A stretch of DNA of 31,680 bases from Mesotaenium endlicherianum (GCA_009602735.1 WELA01008857.1:156184-187863); one strand, 5' to 3'; shown: positions 11,449 to 22,165, counted from the stretch's first letter. Program-made: numbers and translations. Notes: generated from the letters alone by a model not told the origin.

Positions 11449-12849
11449 AGCTTTTTTTCGCGTCCCCCGCCCCCCATGGGGGGTGCCCATTGGGACGAAC
11501 AGAGGGGAGGAGCACCAAGTACAACAACGGGAACACAATACTGCTGAGACTCTCTCTCTCTCTCAGCCTGCCTCCAGCTCCACATGTCGAGCTCAGGCGA
11601 GCAGGCCTGCTCGCAGGAGCTCAGGGATGTGCAGGCACCGACAGATGTCTGCCCAGAAGAAAGTCCATCACTGTGCCCAGTGGGCAAGAGGACACTTGGG
11701 AGTTCCTGCTCAGAGAGACGGATGTCGGACTCTAGCAAGTGTACGACATCTAGGCTGACAAGGGGAGGCCGAAAGTAACTTGAACTTGGAATGCTGACTC
11801 TCATTCAAGACAGGTGTCCGGGGCTCAAGAACCGCAGCCCATTCCCTCTACTGTAGCTTCAGCTCCACCTCCGACTTTTCCACACACCAGCAGGCATGGT
11901 GTTGTGCAACGATCAGGGGAGGCAGTAGGGACCAAAGGGCCTGCTTCTGAGGGTTTAAATCGTGCACTGGGGGAGCACAGGGTTGGTGTCTGCTGCTTGT
12001 CATGCAAGGTGGCGCGTCAGTAGTCATGGGGCAAGGTGCAGGTCCCTGGGCCTGAAATGCATTGTTAGGTTCGTGCCGTCCCTGCACCCCTCTCTGCATT
12101 TGGATAAAATCGTTCTGGAAAGTATATCATGTCAGAGAACTGTACCTCCCCACTGCACTTGCTGGGCCTGTCCATTTCTCCCGCTCCATTGCAGACATTC
12201 ATTACGCAATCTGATCAGTGTTTCAGTTGAGCTCATAATGGGGTCGTTCTGTTGCTGTTAAGACGAGCTTTGGTCTTCAACGATGGAACATCAGTTTCCT
12301 TCCATCCTCAGCCCCCCAATGTATGGAGTGTTGTTGCTCCACGAATATCCAAGAACGGTAAAGTCAGTGGCTTGGTCTGTCATGCATGACCCAGATGATT
12401 ATATGATAACTCAGTTCTGTATCTCGTGAAGAAGATACAGATGTAGTGAGGACGCCATGCAAAGATTCCAACTCCCTGTCAAAAGCTCCGAAGGCGTTTT
12501 CTCAACAGGCCGGCCAGCTTGTACAGTGATCAAGCGCGTATTATCACCCGTTTGTTCGATTTGTACTATCCGTATAGCCCCTTGGTCCACTTTGAGATGC
12601 GACCACTGACCAACGGGCTTGGATTGACTTGAAGAAAGCAGGATCGAGGGCTAGAGAAAATTGCTGGCGTGCCTATCAGCATCGGATCCACGACTTGCCT
12701 ATCGACAATCGACCACTCGATGTCGCAAGCGTAGCGCTTCGACTCTCCTTCCCTTTTCCACCGACTAGCCCTCACCCTGGAGGCTCACGCATCACACAAA
12801 TATCTAATCTTCAACACTCACACTCATTTTAAGCACAATGAGCAGGAAC
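11403..12849. other. 5' flank of the F-box gene with (CA)n tract
   Basis: The first ~50 bases hold a (CA)n run at about 11417-11445, which reads (TG)n on the minus strand within the apparent intron just upstream of the F-box exon acceptor. The missing 5' exon(s) and promoter of the F-box gene probably lie here, but I could not identify a convincing start-codon exon with a matching donor. From about 12000 onward composition shifts to AT-richer sequence, ending at the TTAA target site of the piggyBac element. Confidence 0.45.
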
Positions 12850-12867
12850 TTAACACTAGATAGCCCA
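12850..12867 (+). repeat. Left TTAA target site and piggyBac terminal inverted repeat
   Basis: TTAA at 12850-12853 is followed by CACTAGATAGCCCA (12854-12867), which is repeated exactly in reverse complement at the right end. TTAA duplication is the hallmark of piggyBac insertion. A subterminal TTTGGTGCAAA lies at about 12883-12893 and is mirrored near the right end. Confidence 0.95.
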
Positions 12868-15800
12868 AGCTAATACACACTTTTTGGTGCAAATATAGCA
12901 TAAGTTTGCTATTTTTTTGAACTCTTAATAGTACTCCAATGATGTCTTGAGACATAGATTTGGAAAGGTATAAGTCTCACCTTTCTGGTCATATGATTTT
13001 TTATTTTTTTAATTAATCTATGAATTATGAATTATTATTGAATGTAAAGACAAGTGAACACGATCGCCTATTTTTGGTCAATTTTCAAGAACCTCTTGGG
13101 GCTAGCTCTTACAACTCGAAGCATTTGGATTTTGGCCAGAGGTGGCTACACATGTTCTTAGAGGATGTACCAAATTTCAGACATCTAGTCAAAGTATCTT
13201 ATGAGATACAATTTTTATCGAAGTTGCTCCCTAATATGCGACGCCTTTTTTTTTTGGTGCATTTAGAAGCCAAAAATGTGAAATGGCTAAATGAATTGTT
13301 GTGAAATCAAAGTAGGAGTTCATATATCCATACTTTGACCACATCTTATTCATTGCATAAGGATATTAATTTTAAAATATCAAGAAATGAATGAAAGCAA
13401 TTAATATTTCACTTTTACCTATAAATTACACAAATCACAATGTTATAGAGAGTACAAAATTCAAAATGTCAACTAAGCATAAGACATCTAACACACTCTT
13501 GCACACAAACACATGGCATCATACATCTTACTTCATAAGAGAATTGCACCATTTGAAGTCATGCTAAAAAGTCGTCGATATGCTATTCCTTTGCCCTCAC
13601 CTCTCGTGTATGACCTACATCCAAGTGGTCTATAGCTCTATTAGTATGGTAAATCTCAAAGCATGGTGCTCCACAAAGAGTGACACCACAATAAAAGCAA
13701 AAGAAAGCATTCTTTGTCGCTCTCTTCCTAAGCGCACGATGGCCAAAAGTACCAGCGACACACACAACGCAATAGTCTTTCTTCTTCAAAGGGTACTTAC
13801 TGGGAAAGTGCCTATGAGAGAACCTTCCTTCACCTGAGGGAGCTGCAACAGCAAGTCTTGTTGAGGCCTTAGAAGGCCCACCCTCATTGGGGTGCTGGAA
13901 AGAGCACATCTCGTCCATGATATCAAGGTAAGTCCCGTACCTGTCAGCCATATCATCGTCCAACTTTAACATAATGAAAACGTTTGCTAAGAGTCCATCC
14001 CAAATACCCCAATAAGCTCTATGCCACCACTTCGTATTGACTAGCACTCTCTCTGCACTATAGTTCCTCTTCAAACAAACGGAGTCATACTGATCTACTG
14101 CATCTTTGTACAAATTGTAGTGTTCAACCAGCTCAGGAGCAGGTAATTCATGCTTACGTTTACCATCTCGCCTCGATTGTGTTTTAGGTGCTAGTCCTAC
14201 GGCTGTTGACAAAAAAGCACAAGGAGCTTTGTCTTGCCAAATGCATGCTATCATGGGGGGGTTCTCATTGTACACAGCTTTACTAAAACCTTTAGGATTG
14301 GCTTTTGGATGCATCCACAACTCCGTGGTTGGAAAGTTTTTTCTATTAGTCATAGCAGTGCCTGTTGCACCATGCCCAAGTCTAGCTAGCTTTTGAAAAA
14401 GATGAGGAGAAGTGAAGCCCCTATCTACCACAAGACTTAACACCCTGCCAATAGGAAGCATAGCAACTAAGTCTAGAACTACATCTGATTTTAGACCATC
14501 TCTGCAAACTCTGTCATAAATGATGAAAGCATAGCAAAAATACGTGATGGCATCACACATAGTAAACACTTCCATGCCATATTTATATGGCTTGGAGGGA
14601 TTGTATATTCTAATAGGGCACTGTCTATTCCTAATGGGGATAGTTCTCTCATCAACAGTCATAATAGCACCTGGACTATAATACTTTCTAAATGTACCAG
14701 AAAGAAGGTCAGTGAAAGGCTTGAGCTGCCACAATTTGTATTCTCCAGAGTCTGTAGGAAAGCATTTTCTACTCTTATTATCCTTTACATGAAAGAACCT
14801 TCTAATCTCTTTGAACCTATTCCTAGACATGAACCTACCAAAGCTAGGCAAAGTAATAGGCCCCTTCTGAAGCTTTTTCCAGTAGTGCTTTAGACTGGGA
14901 AGAGCATGCAGGCCCATAGCCATGCATAAACCATGAAACACAACAATTTCAGTGGTCGTGCAAGGAATCCAGCCCCTAACATTATGCTCAGCTGCATATG
15001 CATTAGTCTCTCTAGCTAGCTGGTCAAAGAACCACATGGGCATGAATAAGCACAACACGCCAAAGGGGGACAGACCTCTAAAGTTCTTGGCCGAGATGCC
15101 TTGAAGCCCATGGTGATGGTCACTAGAGGGCTTCAATAACATGTCCTCATATGTCTCTCCAGGGGCAGCCTCCCTCCAGCTCCATTCTTCAAGGAGCTCC
15201 TCAGCAACTCCATTGTCTTCTTGCATGCTTAGGGGTAGCACCTGTGCATCCTCCTCGTCCGAATCAGATTCTGAACTTTCGGCCTCACTGGCAGTGCCTG
15301 CATCACTGTCAGAGTCCAGAACTTTGGACTTTCTTTTTTCTTTCCTATCTGCTGCTGTCTGTGCTTGTTTGAACTTGCTCCTTTGTGCAGGAGCTGTTAT
15401 CCTACTCACACCTAAAGGCCTCCCCCTCTTTCTCTTCTCGGCCACAGACGAAAGTTCCTCACTCTCATCAAGTTCCTCATCAGGCAAGGATAACTCTAGT
15501 CTAAGAGGAACAAGCGGGCCTTCCGAATCAGGCTGTGAGGGCTGGCTGTCAGGCACACATAGTACTTTCTTCTTATACGCACCCGCGGCTAAACATTGCT
15601 CAAACCCGTCGTCGGCGTTAAGATGACCCTCTACAAACTCAGCAGTAAACTTTACCTTTGTCCCATCATACTCAAACAAGACTTGAAAGAGAGTGTCATC
15701 CTTCTTCCCCTTCATTTCTTTCTTTACCTCTCCTCTCAAAAACACTTGTTCACATTCATCACCGAATTGCGCATATGCCCATACTTGTCCGAAATAAACT

Positions 15801-16189
15801 GAACTCGCAAATATGTACAACCCTAGCATAGGACTCCTAGAACTCTCTCCTACAGCCATGGCGGACGAATTCAAGAAGAGCGATAAAGAAGAAGGAAGAA
15901 GCAGTTGCTGTCAGTCGCGGAAAACTGCAATTCGAACAGACATTGAACAGGCAAAATTGATTTCGATCCAGATTTTGGATCGTACGTTTTTTCACCTGTA
16001 CCTTTGTCTGTACTCGTCGGTTTTTTTGCAAATTTAATCACAGAATCCTTGCGATGTTCCCAATCGTTTGAACCTAATTTCGTAAAAAATGATTAAATAA
16101 ACAGAAAATGCTAGCCTAAACCAGGGAGCTCTCAAAATGCACCAAAATATGTGTGTTGCACCAAATGTGGTTCTATGGGCTATCTAGTG
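12854..16189 (-). mobile_element. Complete piggyBac-family DNA transposon (3336 bp)
   Basis: The element is bounded by 14-bp perfect terminal inverted repeats and flanked by TTAA on both sides (12850-12853 and 16190-16193). It carries one uninterrupted transposase gene on the minus strand. A TTTGGTGCA-type subterminal motif occurs once near the left end (about 12883) and, in inverse orientation, twice near the right end (16137-16166); another copy lies at about 13250. These are candidate transposase-binding sites. Intact ORF, perfect inverted repeats and intact target sites suggest a young, possibly autonomous copy. Its ~38-45% GC contrasts with the GC-rich host genes. Confidence 0.93.
13583..15859 (-). 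CDS. PiggyBac transposase (DDE_Tnp_1_7 type), 758 aa
   Basis: This enzyme would cut and paste its own element at TTAA sites. The first ATG of the long frame is at 15859 (MAVGESS); the frame is open slightly further upstream only through non-ATG codons. Order of parts: N-terminal domain (1-115), acidic/Ser-rich linker with an AT-hook-like KRGRPLG (about 144-150), then the catalytic core. Candidate catalytic Asp residues: 403 in MTVDERTIPI, 479 in LVVDRGFTSPHLF, and 589/592 in DAVDQYDSV. The usual DN of the second motif is DR here. KPYKYGMEVF after the first Asp and the TNRKNFP stretch match the family. The C-terminus (about 697-738) is a Cys/His cluster, CVVC...CFYC...C...C...YH, the zinc-binding domain that recognises the ends in piggyBac. 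The frame ends at TAG and the next in-frame TGA comes eight codons later. Possibly active. Confidence 0.93.
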   Translation of the reverse strand: MAVGESSRSPMLGLYIFASSVYFGQVWAYAQFGDECEQVFLRGEVKKEMKGKKDDTLFQVLFEYDGTKVKFTAEFVEGHLNADDGFEQCLAAGAYKKKVLCVPDSQPSQPDSEGPLVPLRLELSLPDEELDESEELSSVAEKRKRGRPLGVSRITAPAQRSKFKQAQTAADRKEKRKSKVLDSDSDAGTASEAESSESDSDEEDAQVLPLSMQEDNGVAEELLEEWSWREAAPGETYEDMLLKPSSDHHHGLQGISAKNFRGLSPFGVLCLFMPMWFFDQLARETNAYAAEHNVRGWIPCTTTEIVVFHGLCMAMGLHALPSLKHYWKKLQKGPITLPSFGRFMSRNRFKEIRRFFHVKDNKSRKCFPTDSGEYKLWQLKPFTDLLSGTFRKYYSPGAIMTVDERTIPIRNRQCPIRIYNPSKPYKYGMEVFTMCDAITYFCYAFIIYDRVCRDGLKSDVVLDLVAMLPIGRVLSLVVDRGFTSPHLFQKLARLGHGATGTAMTNRKNFPTTELWMHPKANPKGFSKAVYNENPPMIACIWQDKAPCAFLSTAVGLAPKTQSRRDGKRKHELPAPELVEHYNLYKDAVDQYDSVCLKRNYSAERVLVNTKWWHRAYWGIWDGLLANVFIMLKLDDDMADRYGTYLDIMDEMCSFQHPNEGGPSKASTRLAVAAPSGEGRFSHRHFPSKYPLKKKDYCVVCVAGTFGHRALRKRATKNAFFCFYCGVTLCGAPCFEIYHTNRAIDHLDVGHTREVRAKE

Positions 16190-16193
16190 TTAA
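16176..16193 (-). repeat. Right piggyBac terminal inverted repeat and TTAA target site
   Basis: TGGGCTATCTAGTG (16176-16189) is the exact reverse complement of the left end and is followed by TTAA at 16190-16193. Confidence 0.95.
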
Positions 16194-18604
16194 GGCAGGG
16201 TGCCTAGCATCTTTTCAAACTTTTAGCCATGCATATTGCCATCCAACTTGGCCTAGCAAGATCCAAACAGTTCGAGGCTACAAGAATTACACCATGCAGC
16301 AACCATGCAAGGCAAGAAGTCTTCCAAAGTTCAATACACTTTGTAGCAATTTTTGGGAGTTACAAAGGATTCTCAAATATCTGATAGTTCTGATTAGCAT
16401 TGTCATGAGGGTCAAAACTTGAGCATCTCACTCTGAGTGTGGAGCTTTCTCCCGACAATATTCAATGCTTTTCAAGTATTGGTTGCACACAAGCACTTTG
16501 CTTGGCGAATGTGAATCTGGAAACTTAGGGCAAAACATAAAAGCTCACTTTTTAGAAGGGCAGATTTTTCTCCACCCCTAGTCTTCCTTAAACTTCCTAG
16601 GACCTCCTCAATTGTGTCTTCCAAGATTCTTGAGTGCATTTTAATGGGTCATTATGAAATACACTTTCTTGAATTTGGACAAGTGTTGAGATAGTTCAGA
16701 TTTAATTGGGTACTTAGCGACAGTTCTTTGTCTGCGGGGTGAGCCAGTGCGACCGTCAAAATGCCAAAATTGTGTCGTTAAGTTGAAAAAAAGCCTTCAT
16801 GTAAGTTTGGGTGACGCTAAGTGCCGTCTAAATCAATGCACTGATAAGTTTCATTTTAGTCTCTCGCGCTTGAACATGCAGAATGTTTGTATATGGACAT
16901 TGAAATGACTCGACACTTCAAAATAAATTGATCAGGCAGATTTGCTAAGGCTCAAAGATTAAGGGGCTATGTGACAAATACTTTGAGAAATCCTGAACTG
17001 ACTACCAAGGGTCAAAAAACTATGAATCGGGAGATTTCTTCTATATTTTTCCACTTCTATGAATGTTTACAAGAATGTAATGACAAGGCCTTTCCTCTAA
17101 CTTCATATGTCAATGCTTTCTTACTGTTATGGATATTCAATATTTTTGCAAAGCTATCTCCTTGACATGCCACTTCACTCTTGATTGGAGTTGCAACCAG
17201 TTTAATTTCTCGTAGATTAATACGTTTCCTTCTAGGGAATCTTTGCCCCTTTCACTACCAACCACCAACTAATTGATGTCGGACACTAAGCACTTTGAAC
17301 TTTATATAAATGGCTATTTTTAACTGCCTAGTCCTTGTCAGCCAGCCTCCCTAGGGCCATGATCACCATCGCCTAACAAACTTATGCATCTCACCTACCT
17401 ATGCTATCTTTAACACTCATGCACTCGTTTGAGATACAATGAGTAGTAAGTTACACGCAAAATAGCTAGCATCTTATCATATGTGCTTACTAGTTCTTCA
17501 ACCAGGTGAGTTGTTGCCCAACTTGGCCAAGCAAGTTCAAATTCATTAGGAGTGACAGAAATTCACAGCAACAAAAATGCAAAGCAAACGGAGCTTTCAA
17601 ACTTGATTGAAATGCCTTGTGACAATTTTTAGTTGTTTGGGAGTTACAAAAGATTTTCAAAACTCTGAAAACTTCGAATTATTGCTACTCTGAGTCGTTA
17701 CCTGACAACGAGGAGCAAGTCCAAATGGCAAACCTTTTCCTTTTGATGAGCGAGGCTGTCATGGAGCCATGTGGCCACCTGGTGGAATGGGAGGACTCGC
17801 ACGTAAGAACAATTGTAGGCCAACCACATGCACCACGCGCGGATGAAATTACGGACACTTAAATTTGGCGCTCGGGATACCATTTTGACACCGCTCGTAT
17901 TCGCTCGCGACGAATTTGTGGAAGTTAAGAACGCGTTGCAGCAGCTCACTCTTTCTTCTTTGTATTCTCTGTACACGCTGTTAGCTCTTACAAGTCCTCA
18001 CTGAAAGTTGTTAAGCACTTAAGGGCGAACACCTCACAACAAAAAATAAGATTTGAGACGAAGATTTGAGTCATCTACGACTAACTCAAAGTGGCGGATT
18101 CACGATTTTAGAGCCTGCTAGAGATAAAACTATGGCTCTTTTTGCTACACTTCGGCCCCATTAACTTCCAGCACAGTTAATTATAATGCTTGTTTTTTGC
18201 TTTGAAAGAATCAGAAACGGCTTTGGGTCATATTTGCCCCATAGATTTTTGGACAAATTTGTTTTTAGATATTTAGAGATGGTTTTGTGAGGAGGGGTAC
18301 GAGCAGCCTGGGAAAGACAGTCAAGTGTGAGTATCAACATAAGCACCATAAGAAGGGACAAAAAATCATATTTACTTAACTTTTGCCTTGGGGGCAGATG
18401 GGGGGCAGACTTTAGGGTTGGGAGCAGATTTGAGGATTCATTATTACTCTAACGATAAGTTCTTACTCACCTGAGAACGAGCTGGAGAGCAGTAGTAGTA
18501 CACCTTTAGTACTATATTACTACTTATTCACCTCTTAATTTCATTCTTTTTTGGGGTGGGGCTAGGACGGTTAGAACCAGGCCGGGAAGACCGCCCTCTA
18601 TAGC
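16194..18604. other. AT-rich non-coding stretch with a diverged repeat pair
   Basis: No gene is recognisable on either strand. Sequence at about 16237-16400 recurs in diverged form at about 17514-17690: both contain an ACTTGGCC(T)AAGCAAG-like block followed, about 120 bases later, by GGGAGTTACAAA and then an AATTCTGA/AACTCTGA-like tail. The spacing of matching blocks is 1277-1284 bp. Short open frames (16971-17165, 17698-17976) show no domain. The stretch is probably old, degraded mobile-element sequence. Confidence 0.5.
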
Positions 18605-19720
18605 ATGGCGTCATTCCCGAATTACTACAGCAACTGTGGTGCAGCAAGAGGTGTGGGACTTTCCTAATGTCAGAAGTGCAACAAGTCTTTCATGCGGGCT
18701 GTAGAAGTGGACCTTATAGGCTGGCTTGTTAACTATAGAAGACGTGTCTATAAAAGGATAGACTCTACTCCTCAAGCAAGTGTTTGCATTAGTGATGTGA
18801 ACGTGCCTAAGAACCTGTTTGAGACTCTTTTTGCACATGTAGGCAAAGAAGTGTCCCACTATATTACCAAAACCGAGCCCATGGTGTCTCGAAGTATTCA
18901 AAGAGTGTGTTGGACTATAGAGGATTTAGATGCTCTTCTTTGCTTTCAATCTGTGAATGCTGATTTGGGCTATGGGACTGCCAAATTGCTTCCAAAATCA
19001 GGAGAGGTGGTAGCTATTGTCCCCCCTTTTTTTATGGAATGGAGGATGAACAAGTCTGGAGAGAAAACTCTCACTTTAAAGTTTTCCTTTTCAGTCTTAA
19101 ACAGGGGGGGGCATGTTGTGATGGCCCCTGACCAATGTCATGACAGACTTGTTTAGAAGGCACATCATCATATTGATACTAGCACTCATATACTCTATAA
19201 ACTTGCAGATTACCCTCTTAGGATGCAAGCACATGGGCTTTAAGTTATGGATGCCATGATAGAGGCAGCACAAATTGCAAAAGCTAACCACCTACAGAAG
19301 GAACAAGAGAGGATTGAGAGAGAGAGGGAGAACTACAAGAGAGCCTGTGAGTTGCAAGATGTTGCTGATTTAGCAGCTCGTGAGTTGAGAATGCAAAGAT
19401 CACAGGATCTGCGTACACCTGCTGAAATAAAAGCAGATTCTCATGCTACTTTTGCACCTCAACCTCCTACAACCTCTAAGCTAGCTAAACAAGCTGCTAT
19501 ACAAGTTATGAGAGAGGCAAGAGCTAAGGTTGCAGATGAAGTGAGACAAGTGCTTCAACACAGAGAAGAGGAAGACAGGTTGATAGCGCAACAAGAGAAA
19601 GAGCATGCTCAAGCAATGCAAGCTTTGGTAAGAGAAGGCAAGCACTTGTCATCAAAAGGGCTTATGAAGAGAGCGCGCGAGGTAGCTGCCACAAGAGAAA
19701 GACTCCAGCTAATCAAGTGA
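18605..19720 (+). pseudogene. Unrecognised Cys-cluster/coiled-coil protein of the tail-to-tail unit (three in-frame TAR codons)
   Basis: I do not recognise this protein. From ATG at 18605 a single frame runs 371 sense/TAR codons to TGA at 19718-19720, crossed by TAA (18665-18667), TAG (19154-19156) and TAA (19241-19243). No frameshift is needed, and the sequence reads as protein on both sides of each stop. The N-terminal part has CQKCNKSF, a possible zinc-knuckle half, after an NCG segment. The middle (about residues 30-180) is mixed globular sequence. The C-terminal part (213-371) is strongly charged and helical: EQERIERERENYKRACEL, then EIKADSH, then REEEDRLIAQQEKEHAQAM and KGLMKRAREVAATRERLQ, probably coiled coil. 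It ends about 70 bases from, and tail-to-tail with, the DDE transposase-like gene, so it is likely an accessory protein of the same element. The stops suggest a decayed copy; readthrough or TAR decoding is the alternative. Confidence 0.6.
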
Positions 19721-19787
19721 GCTGCATATACATATATATTGTACATTTCATTTAATATTTCCTTCCTATACTAAGCATGTATTCTAG

Positions 19788-22165
19788 CTACTCTCCTTCT
19801 CCAGCTGCTTCTTTCATGTCTGCTGGATCAGACCTTGTCACAACTGGTGCCAGTTGTCGTCGCTTGAACACCACCTTCTTCCTCTTTTGTCTTTCATTTC
19901 TACTCAATGGTAGCTCTATGATGGTAGATAGAGCTCTCTTCCCACTCTCTTGATGTGTTGTCTGGCCTATTCTCCCTTTGCAATACACTTGTCCTGTAGC
20001 GTCCACCATCACCTTCCTCTTGTTGGTCTTGGCTGATTTCCTCCAGTGATGCAATGCTTCTATACCTTCCCCACTGAATTGATCTAGGTCCCCATATATC
20101 CTGATCATATCCCCTATGTGGCACTTCAATATGTGCATGTACTCTGTAATGTGGTCTGTTGCGCAAGCTACTACAAACTTGTCCTCAAAGTCTTCAACAA
20201 GGACCTCCACAAGAGAAGCTTTAGCTTCTCTCTTGTTGCCCGTGTCTAGTGCAGATATTGGCTCCATAAGGGCAGCCAAGCACACTCCATAAGCATCCCA
20301 TGCTTCTAACACGGCTTGTAGCTGTTTTGCATCATCGGGCAGGTTACAAAAGACACACTCTGCCAGCTCTACAAAGTGCTCGAGGAGGCGGTGGCACTCC
20401 CGTTCAATGAAGCTTGGCTTGGTCTTTTTCTCTTCTCGCCTTTCTTCAAGGCCTTCACAGCCTCCTTAGGTATTGATGCCTTCACCTTTTCTTTCATGAG
20501 CTTGTAGAATTCATCCTCCTTGTCTTGCCCTGCTGGTAAGAATGCATGCAAAGTTCTCTCATACAGTGTAGCTAAGATTCTCAAGTTCAAGTGCAATATG
20601 CACACAACACAGTCATTGGGAGGTATATTAAACAATAGTGGTTTCTTATGCCTTTGTCCTTGGTGCTGGAGTTCGTAGTCCAATCTGGCCTTAGTACTCT
20701 CCTTCTATGGCTTGCCCCGCGTCGTCTTCATGATGTCATTGTCCAGGTCTAACATACTCTCAAACTGTTTTGAGCAGTGTGGACACGTCATTGGCAACTT
20801 GCCCAAGTCAGGGGCATGAGCTGCGGCCTTCATCCCCTCCAAGGTGCGAGGGGCACCGCGGTTACACCTATCATAGATGTCCTTCGACGTGCAGAGGCAC
20901 CATAAGCACGGATATGTTGAGCTTGCTCTAGTCAGCCCAAACAAGCTGTTACTTAATCTGTTATTGTCACCCTGATAGAACTTGACTTTGAATAGGTCCT
21001 CTCCTACATGCAGGCCTGCTGTAATGACAGTGCCCATTTCCTCCAGTAGCCTTGAAGACACTCCCAATATGCTATTGTAGTCATCCTGACCTTCAAAACA
21101 TACGAGGGTGCAGGTATTAGCTGCTGAGTTTGTCATGCCCAAGCTGTCCTTTGTTATAATTTTGACAGCTATTGTAGTCTGGTCCATTCCCTTGTGGAGT
21201 GCTGCCGCGTCTCCTAAAATCTGCACCCTTACTACTCTGCCTGGTTGGAGCTGCAATTGTACTATGCGTTGTCTTAAAGTTTCTTGCAATGACAAGATCA
21301 CTGTCAGCCCATCTGCACTCTCTTGGGGTCCCACTTGAGCATAGATCTTGGCTGCCAGGTTCTCTACTTTCCTCCTAGAAGGCAGCTTGGGGAGGGGAAT
21401 CTTGGTGTTCTTGATGTACTTGGGCTCCCATAGTCTTGTTGCTTGAGAGTATGTCTTTGACATGATGTTGACAAGCATTTGGTATTGCTCTTGAGAAAGC
21501 TTCAACTTGTACTTGATAGCCAGCCCTAACCTGTCATCCCACTGCGCCTGTATTTGCTTCACTGTAGCCTCCTCTATGATTGGCTTCAGATGCAATTCTG
21601 TTGTAATAGCTTCCAACATGTCTTTGTCCTCTGGCTTGTTCAAGAAGGCTGTCAATGACTTGGTCATGTTTGTCTCACATCCAAACTTGTCCCCTATAAA
21701 TAGCTTCAGGTCATTGCTCATTCTTTGCCATGTTCTTGCAGATCCTCCACCTACTCTACGACGCTTTATTGGAGGAATTTGAGGGTCTGCCATAGACACC
21801 TTCTGCTTCAAGTTCCTTATCTCTCTCTTAGCTTCTCCCAAGTCTTTCTTCATGCCCATGAACTGCCGAGCAACCTGTACCTCCCTATCAGCTGTTTTCT
21901 TCTTCAGGCTTCTGTTTTCATCTGCATATTTTAGCATTTCAAACTTGTATCTCTCTACTTTACTTTCTAACCTCTTTGAAGTATCTACAGGTGCTTTCTC
22001 AGCACCTGTTTTCTTCCTCTTCAAAAATTTGCCACCTGCTCCTCTAGGCATGTTTGGGTTAGTTTGCACTCTTGATAATGTCATTTTATTGGTTTGATCA
22101 TGATGCTTTTTGGCTCTAGGAATGGGTGCAGGTTCTACCTGGGAAACAAACTCTACAGGATTCAT
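19788..22165 (-). pseudogene. DDE transposase-like protein with CxxC insert (one in-frame TAG, one frameshift)
   Basis: This looks like the catalytic protein of a DNA transposon. The first ATG is at 22165 (MNPVEFVSQ). Residues ~35-125 are basic and coiled-coil-like, probably DNA-binding. The core shows a first acidic motif VRVQILGDAAALHKG (Asp319), a second KFYQGDNNRLSNSLFGL (Asp400), then YPCLWC (Cys420/423) and CPHC (Cys461/464). After an in-frame TAG at 20705-20707 the same frame continues with PLLFNIPPNDCVVCILHLNL, then shifts near 20420-20440 into a frame containing ECHRLLEHF and, further on, YMHILKCHIGDMIRIYGDL followed by DQFSGEGIEALHH, whose Glu (codons at 20058-20071) is the candidate third catalytic acid. 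This layout matches a family of uncharacterised transposase-like proteins in marine invertebrates and protists that I know by pattern, and broadly the DD-C2-H-E plan of RAG1/Transib. Superfamily assignment is inference. Final stop is TAG at 19788. Confidence 0.68.

Larger units (their letters stand above)
18605..22165. mobile_element. Putative two-gene DNA transposon, tail-to-tail genes
   Basis: An accessory-like gene (+, 18605-19720) and a DDE transposase-like gene (-, 22165-19788) converge with only about 70 bases between them. Codon use and base composition of both are alike and AT-richer than the host genes. I could not find convincing terminal inverted repeats or a target duplication within about 400 bases of either side, so the limits given are those of the coding frames, not the element. 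Confidence 0.6.

Noticed and set aside
13020..13304. 94-codon plus-strand open frame inside the piggyBac element
   Set aside because: Lies 3' of the transposase in AT-rich subterminal sequence, has no family motif and no reason to be a second gene.
18605..19720. Reading the coiled-coil partner as a RAG2-like kelch protein
   Set aside because: No kelch repeats or PHD finger are visible; only the tail-to-tail arrangement is similar.
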